This document shows positions 9,649 to 17,647 of a stretch of 64,000 nucleotides of DNA, piece by piece. A program made the translations under genes and the position numbers. Within the stretch, counting starts at the first letter, position 1, and each line of letters starts with the position of its first letter. The stretch is from [Bacteroides] pectinophilus (GTDB taxonomy: Bacteria; Bacillota; Clostridia; Lachnospirales; Lachnospiraceae), in the NCBI GenBank assembly GCA_025146925.1, contig CP102260.1, positions 1,752,001 through 1,816,000 of the forward strand, read 5' to 3'. The notes below the pieces were generated by a model that was not told the DNA's origin, ran no database searches, and was given only the letters and a program-made list of their open reading frames with translations.

Positions 9649-10803
9649 TTAATACCTGCTTCTGATAAGTTCATATGCTGTCTGTTCTGTCTCAAGTATC
9701 CTGTCAACATCCGGATTATCTGTATAATGTGTCTCATTCATGACATATTCAATAATCTCAGGTATCTGAAGATAGCTTATCCTGCGGTCAAGGAACATTG
9801 CAACTGCCATCTCGTTAGCTGCATTAAGCGCTGTAGGGATATTGCCGCCCTTTCTTGCAGCTTCATATGCAAGTGCAAGCCCTCTGAACTTATCAAAATC
9901 CGGCTTCTGGAATGTAATCTGTCCAAGCTCATAAAAGTCCAGCCTCTTAGTATCAAGCGGCTTTCTGTGCGGATAATAAAGTGCATACTGTATTGGAAGT
10001 CTCATATCAGGACTTCCCAGCTGAGCCATAATACCGCCATCGACAAACTGGACCATTGAATGAATTACACTCTGTGGCTGGATAATCACCTGAACACGGT
10101 CAGCCGGTACATTGAACAGCCACTGCGCTTCCATAACTTCAAGTCCTTTGTTCACCATTGTTGATGAATCTATCGTTATCTTACGCCCCATAGCCCAGTT
10201 GGGATGTTTCAATGCATCCTCAACTTTCACATTCTTCAGCTGTTCCTTAGTATAGTTGCGGAAAGGTCCGCCTGATGCAGTCAATAGTATCTTATCAATC
10301 TCTGCATGGTATTCTCCGTTAAGTGACTGGAATATTGCTGAATGCTCGCTGTCAACAGGGTATATATTTATATTATATTCCTTTGCAAGCGGCATTATTA
10401 TATGACCTGCCGTAACGAGTGTCTCTTTGTTGGCAAGTGCAATATCTTTGCCTGCCTTTATTGCTGCTATTGTAGGAACAATTCCCATCATTCCGACCAC
10501 TGCCGTTACTACTGTCTGTGCTTCGGGATATACTGCCGCTTCAGTAAGTCCCTCCATGCCGTATACTATCTTAACATCAAGGTCTGCAATGCTTACTGCA
10601 AGCTCCTTTGCAAGCTGCTCATCTGCCACGCTTACAAGCTTCGGTCCAAACTCCCTTATCTGGGCTTCCAGTTCCTTTATTCTTCTGCCGGCAGCCAATG
10701 CAACTATCTCAATGTCGTTATTCCTGCGGACAACGTCAAGTGTCTGTGTTCCTATTGACCCTGTAGATCCAAGTACCGAAATCTTTTTCACTTCTGTCTC
10801 CAA
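9649..10803 (-). CDS. dxr: 1-deoxy-D-xylulose 5-phosphate reductoisomerase
   Basis: A 384-residue DXP reductoisomerase, the committed step of the MEP isoprenoid pathway (NADPH- and divalent-metal-dependent). The N-terminal dinucleotide-binding loop LGSTGSIGTQTLDVV starts near residue 11. ANKETLVTAG and the metal/substrate loop DSEHSAIFQSL are present, as are the DSSTMVNKGLE and QPQSVIHSMV motifs of the catalytic domain. The length is typical. It begins 4 bases after cdsA and ends 21 before rseP. With ispG and uppS in the same operon it supplies precursors for undecaprenyl phosphate. Confidence 0.97.
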   Translation of the reverse strand: METEVKKISVLGSTGSIGTQTLDVVRRNNDIEIVALAAGRRIKELEAQIREFGPKLVSVADEQLAKELAVSIADLDVKIVYGMEGLTEAAVYPEAQTVVTAVVGMMGIVPTIAAIKAGKDIALANKETLVTAGHIIMPLAKEYNINIYPVDSEHSAIFQSLNGEYHAEIDKILLTASGGPFRNYTKEQLKNVKVEDALKHPNWAMGRKITIDSSTMVNKGLEVMEAQWLFNVPADRVQVIIQPQSVIHSMVQFVDGGIMAQLGSPDMRLPIQYALYYPHRKPLDTKRLDFYELGQITFQKPDFDKFRGLALAYEAARKGGNIPTALNAANEMAVAMFLDRRISYLQIPEIIEYVMNETHYTDNPDVDRILETEQTAYELIRSRY

Positions 10804-10807
10804 TCCG

Positions 10808-11602
10808 TCATCTGACTATAAAATACAGCACCCAGTATACTATAGGTGCGGTAAATATCACACTGTCATATCTGTCAAGTATTCCGCCGTGTCCCGGTAT
10901 AAGCCTGCCGTAATCCTTAATATCTTTATTGCGCTTTATTGCTGATGCCGCAAGGTCTCCGAATATCGAGATTGTAGCGCCTATTGCCGATGCAGCCGTG
11001 AACGCTGCCATGTAATCGGCTCCCGTAAGATATTTAACAAGTACTCCGAATAATGCCCCGAGCACTGCAGCTCCTGCGATACCGCCAACCGCTCCCTCAT
11101 AGGACTTCTTAGGTGACAGCTTCGGTGTCATCTTATGCTTTCCGAATGCAACTCCGGCAAGGTAAGCAAATGAATCACTGCCCCATGAGCATATGAATAT
11201 AAGCCATGCAAGATACTCTCCGTCAGGGAGCTGACGTGTAAGATATATATATGAAATCATAACCGCAACATATATAACGCCAAAATATCCCTTTGCAATA
11301 TCTTCAATTGTGTACTTTGGAAATGTTGCAACATATGCAATCATCATTGCTATTGCCGTTGCAGTAAGTACAAGTATTCCAAAGCATTCGTCCGTCATGA
11401 GCAAAGATACATAATAAGCCGTTGCTCCTACATAGCCTATAATCCCCGGAAGCTTTTTATTGATACCGAGTACACGATAATATTCCATCATTCCCACAAG
11501 TGAGATGAATATACATATTCCATACAGATACCATCCTCCGATTATAAGCGAAGAGCCTGTAATCAGCAGAAGTACTATCCCACTCAAAATTCTAACTAAC
11601 AT
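10808..11602 (-). CDS. cdsA: Phosphatidate cytidylyltransferase
   Basis: A 264-residue polytopic membrane enzyme that makes CDP-diacylglycerol from phosphatidic acid and CTP. The C-terminal family signature is intact: S-x-I-K-R, then K-D, PGHGG and DRYD, within about residues 221-248. The rest is made of seven or eight hydrophobic segments. It follows uppS by 32 bases and is followed by dxr after 4. CDP-diacylglycerol is also the substrate of PgsA, encoded at the other end of this region. Length and motifs indicate a complete gene. Confidence 0.96.
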   Translation of the reverse strand: MLVRILSGIVLLLITGSSLIIGGWYLYGICIFISLVGMMEYYRVLGINKKLPGIIGYVGATAYYVSLLMTDECFGILVLTATAIAMMIAYVATFPKYTIEDIAKGYFGVIYVAVMISYIYLTRQLPDGEYLAWLIFICSWGSDSFAYLAGVAFGKHKMTPKLSPKKSYEGAVGGIAGAAVLGALFGVLVKYLTGADYMAAFTAASAIGATISIFGDLAASAIKRNKDIKDYGRLIPGHGGILDRYDSVIFTAPIVYWVLYFIVR

Positions 11603-11634
11603 ATTATATATGCAGACATAATGCAGTTATACAC

Positions 11635-12375
11635 TTATGCCTGCTCCTCCTTTACACCGCCAAATCTTCTCTCACGCTTATTATATTTTTCAATAGCCTT
11701 TATCATTTCTTTTTCATTAAAATCAGGCCATAATACCGATGTAAAGTAAAACTCTGTATACGCAAGCTGCCATGGAAGGAAATTAGACAGTCTTTCTTCC
11801 CCACTTGTCCTTATAAGCAGATCAGGATCGGGAAGCTCCCGTGTATCAAGGTGCTGTGCAATCATCTGCTCGGTAATGTCATCCGGCTTAACTTTTCCTG
11901 CGGCTACCTCGTCAGCAATTGACTTAACTGCCCTTCTTATCTCATCTCTTCCGCCATAATTAATTGCAATTGTAAAATTAAGTCCTGTATTATTCTTTGT
12001 CTTCTCTTCAAGGTTATGGATACTGTCAAGAATATCCTGACTCAATCCGTCAGGTCTTCCTATTACCCTGCATCGTACATTATTCTTCATTGACTTGGCA
12101 ACACAGTCCACAAGATATGTCCTTAATATCTTCATCAATGTATCCACTTCATCCTTAGAACGGTTCCAGTTCTCTGTCGAGAATGCATATACAGTAAAAT
12201 ACTTTACGCCCATATCATCAACCACATGAAGCATGTCCTCAACAACCTTGCTTCCCTGATAATGTCCATATGTGCGCGGCATAAGTCTCTTTTTAGCCCA
12301 TCTTCCGTTGCCATCAAGTATTACTGCCACATGTTCTGGCACACGCAGTCCGAGCTTCTCGTTAAATGTATCCAA
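11635..12375 (-). CDS. uppS: Undecaprenyl diphosphate synthase (cis-prenyltransferase)
   Basis: A 246-residue cis-prenyltransferase that makes the C55 carrier lipid for peptidoglycan. The signature HVAVILDGNGRWAKKR carries the catalytic Asp (residue 21 from this start). HYQGS, FSTENW and DLLIRTSGE are present. I chose TTG at 12375 because GGAGGAG stands five bases upstream and the protein then begins at the normal place. An ATG frame reaching 12447 would put hairpin sequence and a direct repeat into the coding region. The 90-base gap to frr holds two hairpins, described separately. Confidence 0.95.
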   Translation of the reverse strand: MDTFNEKLGLRVPEHVAVILDGNGRWAKKRLMPRTYGHYQGSKVVEDMLHVVDDMGVKYFTVYAFSTENWNRSKDEVDTLMKILRTYLVDCVAKSMKNNVRCRVIGRPDGLSQDILDSIHNLEEKTKNNTGLNFTIAINYGGRDEIRRAVKSIADEVAAGKVKPDDITEQMIAQHLDTRELPDPDLLIRTSGEERLSNFLPWQLAYTEFYFTSVLWPDFNEKEMIKAIEKYNKRERRFGGVKEEQA

Positions 12376-12390
12376 ATGTTCTCCTCCATA

Positions 12391-12414
12391 CCAATATGTA
12401 ACGCAATATGTAAC
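12391..12414. repeat. Tandem 12-base direct repeat in the uppS leader
   Basis: On the plus strand, two adjacent 12-mers differ at one position (CCAATATGTAAC and GCAATATGTAAC). They lie between the uppS ribosome site and a long hairpin. Function unknown; they would be in the 5' leader of uppS mRNA. Confidence 0.7.
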
Positions 12415-12442
12415 GATACGAGGTCCGGGCGGGCCTCGTATC
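12415..12442. repeat. 12-bp stem hairpin between frr and uppS
   Basis: GATACGAGG pairs perfectly with CCTCGTATC, extended by three more pairs (one wobble) around a GGGC loop. No T-run follows on the minus strand, so it does not look like an intrinsic terminator. It could be an mRNA processing or stabilising element or a mobile-repeat remnant. Confidence 0.75.
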
Positions 12443-12453
12443 ATCATATCTCA

Positions 12454-12476
12454 TGACAGTATTGCTTATACTGTCA
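12454..12476. repeat. 8-bp perfect inverted repeat spanning the frr stop codon
   Basis: TGACAGTA and TACTGTCA flank a 7-base loop, and the frr stop codon lies in the loop. With the next hairpin 11 bases on, this makes a double-hairpin intercistronic region. No U-tract. Confidence 0.65.
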
Positions 12477-13017
12477 TAACTTCCTTTATCTTATCATCCA
12501 CGCACTTATCAACCTCAGTTATATACTTATCTGTAATCTTCTGAATGCTGTCCTCTGCGTCCTTTAACTCATCCTCTGAAATCTCATTGGCCTTATTCTG
12601 CTTCTTAAATACATCGTTAGCGTCTCTTCTTACATTGCGGATTGCTACTTTGGCATTCTCGCCCTTCTTCTTAACATCCTTGGAAAGTTCCTTACGTCTG
12701 TCCTCTGTAAGTTCAGGAAATACAAGTCTGATTACCTTACCATCATTATTAGGTGTAAGTCCAAGATCAGATACAATTATAGCCTTCTCAATCTCCTTAA
12801 TAAGGCTTGCATCCCATGGCTGAATCTGTATAATTCTTGCCTCAGGTACTGATATATTGGCTACCTGCTGAAGCGGAGTCGGTGTATTATAATAATCCAC
12901 ACGAATCTTATCAAGGATATGCGGGTTGGCTCTTCCCGCACGGATTGTCTTATAATCCTCAAGTAATGCCTCAACTGACTTCTTCATCTTATCTTCATAT
13001 ATTGCTATATCGCTCAT
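12466..13017 (-). CDS. frr: Ribosome recycling factor
   Basis: A 183-residue RRF that, with EF-G, splits the post-termination ribosome. The conserved core is visible: RAGRANPHILDKIRVDYYNTPTPLQ, then RIIQIQPWDASLIKEIEKAI and SDLGLTPNNDGKVIRLVFPELTEDRR. The length is canonical. AGGAG lies before the ATG. It follows pyrH by 60 bases, the standard tsf-pyrH-frr arrangement. Confidence 0.97.
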   Translation of the reverse strand: MSDIAIYEDKMKKSVEALLEDYKTIRAGRANPHILDKIRVDYYNTPTPLQQVANISVPEARIIQIQPWDASLIKEIEKAIIVSDLGLTPNNDGKVIRLVFPELTEDRRKELSKDVKKKGENAKVAIRNVRRDANDVFKKQNKANEISEDELKDAEDSIQKITDKYITEVDKCVDDKIKEVMTV

Positions 13018-13077
13018 CTTAATTCTCCTGTCTTTTTATTATTATAATTGTAAATTACTTCCGGTACCACTTTAATT

Positions 13078-13782
13078 CTACACTGTAACCATAGTTCCGT
13101 TGAACTTGCCGCTCATTGCGTCAACAATGCTGTTCTTCTCGTTAAGTCCGAATACCATAAGCGGAATCCTGTTCTCCATGCACATTACCGAAGCTGTCAT
13201 ATCTATTACACCAAGCTTCTTATCAACAACTTCCTGTATTGATATGCTGTCATACTTCTTAGCTGCCGGATTGGTCTTAGGATCACTGTCATAGACGCCA
13301 TCAATAGCCTTAGCAAGAAGGATTGCATCTGCATCCATCTCTATCGCTCTGAGCGCAACACCTGTATCTGTTGAGAAATAAGGGTGTCCCGTTCCACCGG
13401 CAAAGAATACTACCATTCCTTTTGAAAAATACTTATTAGCTCTGTCCTTTGAAAAAAGCTTTGTGATACCCCCGCACTCAAAAGGTGTGAGCACATTAGT
13501 CATAATTCCTGTAGATCTGAATATCTCAGATACATATATGCAGTTCATAATTGTTGCAAGCATTCCAATCTGGTCTGCTTTCGTTCTGTCAATTGAGTCA
13601 TTAGAACGTCCTCTCCAGTAATTACCTCCACCGATGACGATTCCAACCTGAATTCCCTTATCAGTTATCTCCTTTACCTGTCTTGCAATATCTTCAATCA
13701 TTGCATCATCATATCCGGACTTCTGATTGCCTGTAAGCGCCTCTCCGCTAAGTTTAAGGATTACTCTTTTTAAATCTTTCAT
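13078..13782 (-). CDS. pyrH: UMP kinase
   Basis: A 234-residue bacterial UMP kinase of the amino-acid kinase fold, phosphorylating UMP to UDP. The N-terminal motif RVILKLSGEALTG and the glycine-rich VIGGGNYWRGR are typical, as are DQIGMLATIMN and the DPKTNPAAKKYD segment near the C terminus. It lies 23 bases after a polysaccharide deacetylase gene, which separates it from tsf; in most Firmicutes tsf and pyrH are adjacent. Complete, normal length. Confidence 0.97.
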   Translation of the reverse strand: MKDLKRVILKLSGEALTGNQKSGYDDAMIEDIARQVKEITDKGIQVGIVIGGGNYWRGRSNDSIDRTKADQIGMLATIMNCIYVSEIFRSTGIMTNVLTPFECGGITKLFSKDRANKYFSKGMVVFFAGGTGHPYFSTDTGVALRAIEMDADAILLAKAIDGVYDSDPKTNPAAKKYDSISIQEVVDKKLGVIDMTASVMCMENRIPLMVFGLNEKNSIVDAMSGKFNGTMVTV

Positions 13783-13805
13783 GTTCTCTTTCTCTCCATT
13801 GAAAG

Positions 13806-14774
13806 TTATTTTGCATCACTTATTCTGTGATGAACAGGGGTTGTCCCCTCTGTTATTGGCAGTACATTCTTACCGGTATCGCTCATATACTTAAGGATTG
13901 AATCAAGCGCATCAACAGTTGTAGTCTTCTTATTGGTATCATGCATAAGCACAACTGATGACTGCTTGCCTTCTACACCTCTTATTACGTTATCTGCAAT
14001 TGTCGATGAACTGACATATGCTCTATCCGTATCTCCTGATGCGACATTCCAGTCATAATATATTATTCCCTGAGAATCGAGATATTCTATACACTCGCTC
14101 ATAGGGACACTGCTTACCGTATTACTTGAGCCACCCGGGAATCTGTAATATACAGGCGTAACCCCCGTCACACTCTTCAGGTAACTTCTCAGTTGATTAA
14201 CATCCTCCGTGTATGCATCATACGAGCTGTAAATCTGTGAATATACATGTGAAGCTGAATGCATCGCAAGTGTATGCCCTTCGTTAACAATTCTTTTATA
14301 ACGTTCAACTGACTTCTCGTCTTCTTTCATTACAACGAAAAATGTTGCCTTTACTCCATATTCTCCCAGCTTATCAAGAATTGCATCCGTATTATCTGAC
14401 GGTCCGTCATCAAACGTCAGATACACTCTTGCGCCATGGTATCTGTCTTCATCCCTGACAATATCCGATGGTCTGCTGTACTTTATATCTGATGCATCCT
14501 TAAGCGCCTGTGTATCATCGCTCTCATTATACAATGCACCATCCATTCCATCATCATCGTCCTGAGCCTCAGCCTCAGCCTGACCTGCTACGCTGCCCTG
14601 TCTTCCCGCTGCAGCCAGCTCATCAATCCGGCTCTGCATCTTATTCATTCTGTCAAACAGGATAACACACAGGACCGATGGCAGAATAATAAATACCACT
14701 GCTATTGCCATGATGAACTTCTGGAGCCTGCTGTATTTTCTATGATATACTACATAACCAACTCTGTTATCCAT
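13806..14774 (-). CDS. Membrane-anchored polysaccharide deacetylase (NodB/CE4 family)
   Basis: A 322-residue protein: short basic N terminus, one transmembrane helix (about 19-41), an acidic linker (about 65-110), then a CE4 deacetylase domain. The catalytic motifs are present: TFDDGPSD (base and metal Asp), HSASH (metal His pair), RFPGG, WNVASGD and LMHD. The domain should face outside and remove acetyl groups from peptidoglycan or another amino sugar polymer; the substrate cannot be read from the sequence. It is inserted between tsf and pyrH, ending 23 bases before pyrH. It probably has its own promoter in the 215-base gap upstream, but I found no convincing -35/-10 pair there. Confidence 0.9.
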   Translation of the reverse strand: MDNRVGYVVYHRKYSRLQKFIMAIAVVFIILPSVLCVILFDRMNKMQSRIDELAAAGRQGSVAGQAEAEAQDDDDGMDGALYNESDDTQALKDASDIKYSRPSDIVRDEDRYHGARVYLTFDDGPSDNTDAILDKLGEYGVKATFFVVMKEDEKSVERYKRIVNEGHTLAMHSASHVYSQIYSSYDAYTEDVNQLRSYLKSVTGVTPVYYRFPGGSSNTVSSVPMSECIEYLDSQGIIYYDWNVASGDTDRAYVSSSTIADNVIRGVEGKQSSVVLMHDTNKKTTTVDALDSILKYMSDTGKNVLPITEGTTPVHHRISDAK

Positions 14775-14900
14775 TATAAGCTCATCCTCTTCGTAAAGTA
14801 TACCTTGATAAGTATATCACAAACAGCCCGATTATAGAAGATAAATTTGTCAAAATTTGAATCAAAAATCATGGACAATATTATTCCGGACAATAATATA

Positions 14901-14945
14901 AAAAGCTCTGAACCACTCCATATAATGAAATGATCCAAAGCTTTT
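14901..14945 (-). terminator. Intrinsic terminator candidate after rpsB-tsf
   Basis: A 10-bp stem (AAAAGCTCTG with CAAAGCTTTT on the plus strand, one wobble) around a 25-base loop. On the minus strand it is followed by TTTATATTATT. It begins 45 bases after the tsf stop. The stem is AT-rich and the loop long, so strength is uncertain. Confidence 0.5.
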
Positions 14946-14989
14946 CATTCATTCGATATTATTCCGTCTGATATATTAACTGATAAATC

Positions 14990-16078
14990 TTACAGACCTG
15001 CCTGTGCTGCAACTTCTGCTGCGAAGTCATCAACCTTCTTCTCAATACCTTCGCCTGTCTCAAAACGAACGAAGCCCTTGAGCTTGAAGTCAGCACCAAC
15101 TTTCTTAGCAACCTGTGCAAGATAAGCTGCTACTGTCTGCTTGCCATCCTCAGCCTTAACATATACCTGGTCAAGAAGACAGATTTCCTTAAGCTGCTTA
15201 GAAACACGTCCTTCTACTAAGCCGTGGAAAATCTTATCTGATGTGATTGCATCTCTGTCAGCTAATGCAAGCTGAGCTAACTGTTCTGCAGCTTCCTTTG
15301 AGAGGAAGTTGAACAGGTACTGCATATTGCTCTTCTTCTCGTTGTAAATAGCGATATCCTCATCGCTCCAAACCTTATCTGTAACAGCCTTCTCGATTAA
15401 CTTGTTAAGAATTGGCTTTGGAAGAGTTGCAGGATCATTAAGTGCGCTCTCCTGAATAATCTCTCTTAACTTAGCAAGCTCAGCATCTGACATGTCATCT
15501 CTGCTGATGTACTGTGGATTCATAGCTGCAATCTGCATTGCTACATTAGTAAGTGCTTCCTGAACCGCATCTCCTGAAGCACCGTCAGCTGCAACAATAA
15601 CGCCGATTCTTCCGCCGCCATGTGTATATGAAGCTACGCAGTCACCTGAAATCTTAGCAAATCTTCTGATAGAAAGCTTCTCGCCGATTGTAAGAGTCTT
15701 CTCCTCAAGCTCTGACTTAAGACCAAGAATATCACATACATCCTCGCCGTCTCCTGCCTTCTCTACTGATGACTTAAGTGCTGTATCTGCAACGAACTGA
15801 ACAAATTCCTGGAAGATAGCATTCTTAGCAACAAAGTCTGTCTCAGAGTTAACCTCTGCTACAACTGCTGTGTTACCTTCTGATGCAACTCTTGTAAGAC
15901 CTTCTGCTGCGATTCTTCCGGCCTTCTTCTCTACCTTTGCTGCTCCGCTCTTTCTAAGAACATCAACAGCTGCTTCCATATCTCCATCTGCCTCTGTAAG
16001 AGCCTTCTTACACTCCATCATTCCTGCGCCTGTAGACTCTCTAAGTTCCTTAACCATTGCTGCTGTAATTGCTGCCAT
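14990..16078 (-). CDS. tsf: Translation elongation factor Ts
   Basis: A 362-residue EF-Ts, the nucleotide exchange factor of EF-Tu. The UBA-like N-terminal domain (VKELRESTGAGMMECKKALTEADGD) and the core motif EVNSETDFVAKN with its TDFV residues are intact, as is MQIAAMNPQYISRDD. It is longer than the usual 280-310 residues: an extra segment of about 50 residues (about 226-275, including WSDEDIAIYNEKKSNMQY) is inserted before the conserved EGRVSKQLKEICLLDQ. GGAGGTAATC lies before the ATG. It follows rpsB after 111 bases containing a hairpin. Confidence 0.96.
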   Translation of the reverse strand: MAAITAAMVKELRESTGAGMMECKKALTEADGDMEAAVDVLRKSGAAKVEKKAGRIAAEGLTRVASEGNTAVVAEVNSETDFVAKNAIFQEFVQFVADTALKSSVEKAGDGEDVCDILGLKSELEEKTLTIGEKLSIRRFAKISGDCVASYTHGGGRIGVIVAADGASGDAVQEALTNVAMQIAAMNPQYISRDDMSDAELAKLREIIQESALNDPATLPKPILNKLIEKAVTDKVWSDEDIAIYNEKKSNMQYLFNFLSKEAAEQLAQLALADRDAITSDKIFHGLVEGRVSKQLKEICLLDQVYVKAEDGKQTVAAYLAQVAKKVGADFKLKGFVRFETGEGIEKKVDDFAAEVAAQAGL

Positions 16079-16125
16079 TGCTCTGATTACCTCCGTAATA
16101 TTAAATAATTGCGTTATAACAAATA

Positions 16126-16157
16126 GTGCCCCAACCTGAATTCTCAGGCTGAAGCAC
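16126..16157 (-). terminator. Hairpin between rpsB and tsf, possible partial terminator
   Basis: A near-continuous 14-bp stem (outer GTGC/GCAC, inner CCTGA/TCAGG, GAAT loop, three G-U pairs in the middle) followed on the minus strand by TATTTGTT. It probably reduces tsf transcription relative to rpsB or acts as an RNA processing/stability element; the U-tract is poor. Confidence 0.5.
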
Positions 16158-16189
16158 CTTTCTAATCATAAATCAGCCTATTCTGTTAA

Positions 16190-16924
16190 TTAAGCCTCTG
16201 TTGTCTCTTCTGCCGCATCTTCTGCAACCGGAGCTTCCTCAGCGCCCTGATTAGCCTCAATAACTGCATCAGCCATCTTAGATACGATAAGCTTTACAGC
16301 TCTGATTGCATCATCATTACCTGGGATTACATAATCAAGCTCATCCGGATCACAGTTTGTATCAACGATACCGATAAGCGGAATACCAAGTGCATGTGCT
16401 TCCTGAATACAAATTCTTTCCTTCTTAGGATCAACAACAAAGATAGCATCCGGGAGCTTCTTCATCTCCTTGATACCGCCAAGATTCTTCTGAAGCTTCT
16501 CAAGTTCCTTCTCAAGAAGAGCAACTTCCTTCTTAGGAAGAACGTCGAATGTTCCATCTTCCTTCATTGTCTCAATCTCGTGAAGCTTAGCAATTCTCTT
16601 CTGGATTGTTGTGAAGTTTGTAAGCATACCACCAAGCCATCTCTCGTTAACATAGAACATGCCGCAACGCTGTGCCTCTGTAGCGATAGCATCCTGTGCC
16701 TGCTTCTTAGTACCAACGAAAAGGATTGTGCCACCCTCAGCAGCGATATCTGATACTGCCTTGTAAGCCTCGTCAACCTTTCCTACTGACTTCTGAAGGT
16801 CGATGATGTGGATTCCGTTACGATGTGTGTAGATGTACTGCTGCATCTTAGGATTCCATCTTCTTGTCTGATGTCCAAAATGAACACCTGCCTCCAGTAA
16901 CTGCTTCATTGAAATTACGCTCAT
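16190..16924 (-). CDS. rpsB: 30S ribosomal protein S2
   Basis: A 244-residue ribosomal protein S2. It shows [22 protein letters not shown] at the N terminus, [23 protein letters not shown] and the C-terminal [20 protein letters not shown]. An Ala/Glu-rich tail follows. GGAGG is eight bases before the ATG. It is the first gene of the rpsB-tsf unit and has its own promoter in the 181-base gap after the flagellar genes. Confidence 0.98.
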   Translation of the reverse strand: MSVISMKQLLEAGVHFGHQTRRWNPKMQQYIYTHRNGIHIIDLQKSVGKVDEAYKAVSDIAAEGGTILFVGTKKQAQDAIATEAQRCGMFYVNERWLGGMLTNFTTIQKRIAKLHEIETMKEDGTFDVLPKKEVALLEKELEKLQKNLGGIKEMKKLPDAIFVVDPKKERICIQEAHALGIPLIGIVDTNCDPDELDYVIPGNDDAIRAVKLIVSKMADAVIEANQGAEEAPVAEDAAEETTEA

Positions 16925-17030
16925 AGTTTACCTCCATTGGTTAATTATCTTCCGCATCCCTCATCTTGCCATACAACCGGGGCGTAACCGGCACCTGTAT
17001 GTCAATCAGACTGCGTGTTTTTTGTCACCG
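16925..17030 (-). promoter_or_regulatory. rpsB mRNA leader, possible autoregulatory element
   Basis: About 105 untranslated bases lie between the predicted start site and rpsB. They hold GC-rich complementary segments (TGCC ... GGCA enclosing CCGG ... CCGG, about 16968-16995) unlike the AT-rich gaps around. S2 represses its own mRNA in several bacteria; a similar role here is inference only. I do not recognise a named leader motif. Confidence 0.3.
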
Positions 17031-17036
17031 TCTGCC

Positions 17037-17066
17037 ATTGTAACATAAGTGACATATCTAATGCAA
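17037..17066 (-). promoter_or_regulatory. Sigma-A-type promoter for rpsB-tsf
   Basis: TTGCAT (17061-17066) and TACAAT (17037-17042) are separated by 18 bases on the minus strand, about 110 bases before rpsB. The -35 is part of an 8-bp inverted repeat (17059-17066 with 17074-17081) with a 7-base loop, which could be an operator or the weak end of the flagellar transcript. Confidence 0.65.
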
Positions 17067-17105
17067 GCATTTTTTGCATTAAATGTATATAACAAAATGC
17101 CTGTA

Positions 17106-17633
17106 TTATCTTGATTTGGTTATTATTCCGGCAATCTCCTTATATGATTCATTGCCACTAAAAGAAAATGTACCGCCTGAGACCTTTCTGTCATATCCGT
17201 TATTCACAAGATACGAATTAAAATTACGCCAGTTGTCTACAATACCGGCTTTTTCAAGGAGCTGTGCAGCAGCTTCGGATGATTGTATCGTCTCAAAAGA
17301 AACTGTAATATTGCGTTCCTGCTGTCCCTGCTGTACATTGTCTGATACTGTCTCTGCTGATGATGTGTCTGCCGATATTACATCCGCTGATGTTACATCC
17401 GCTGATGCTGCGTCCGCCGATGTTGCATCCGCCGATGCTGCATCTCCATACGCCTGTGTTGTCCTCTGGTTATTAAGAATAGCTTCTATCGCTGATGTAG
17501 GCTGGACAGATGAAGGTTGTGCAGCATTTTCCGAAGCCGTCTTGCTGCCTCTTAAAGAATTAGATATTGTAACTATTATCAACGTCACAACTATTCCTGT
17601 ACCCAATCCCCGTAAATAATATTTAAAATTCAC
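17106..17633 (-). CDS. Membrane protein with MltG/YceG N-terminal-like (LysM-like) domain, no lytic domain
   Basis: A 175-residue protein: one transmembrane helix (about 8-26), a low-complexity linker (about 35-105) with six copies of a Ser-Ala-Asp-x-x repeat, and a C-terminal domain (about 108-175). That domain resembles the LysM-like subdomain before the catalytic part of MltG/YceG: a predicted VSFETIQSSEAAAQLLEKAG helix, then a YLVNNGY ... GGTFSF turn and an EIAGIIT helix. The transglycosylase domain with its catalytic Glu is absent. It may therefore bind peptidoglycan or regulate, not cut; this is inference. It is the last gene of the flagellar run, 14 bases after the DUF6115 gene. Confidence 0.8.
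   Translation of the reverse strand: MNFKYYLRGLGTGIVVTLIIVTISNSLRGSKTASENAAQPSSVQPTSAIEAILNNQRTTQAYGDAASADATSADAASADVTSADVISADTSSAETVSDNVQQGQQERNITVSFETIQSSEAAAQLLEKAGIVDNWRNFNSYLVNNGYDRKVSGGTFSFSGNESYKEIAGIITKSR
17356..17445. repeat. 15-base tandem repeat (six units) coding for SAD-x-x
   Basis: Six adjacent 15-base units (consensus GCTGATGTTGCATCC on the plus strand, with substitutions) lie inside the MltG-like gene. The period is a multiple of three, so unit gain or loss would keep the frame and only change linker length. Confidence 0.85.
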
Positions 17634-17647
17634 TTTTTTACCGCTTT

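Noticed and set aside
12376-12447. Longer uppS start (ATG at 12447)
   Set aside because: The extension is made of hairpin and direct-repeat sequence and the GGAGGAG site fits the TTG at 12375.
14815-14870. Promoter for the polysaccharide deacetylase gene
   Set aside because: TTGACA and TATAAT hexamers occur but only 11 bases apart; other pairs are poor. A promoter is likely in the gap but I cannot place it.
14878-14898. Short inverted repeat TATTATT/AATAATA
   Set aside because: All-AT 7-bp stem in an AT-rich gap, expected by chance.
17356-17445. Possible CRISPR array or regulatory iterons
   Set aside because: No spacers, period is five codons, and the repeats lie inside a gene with a clear product.
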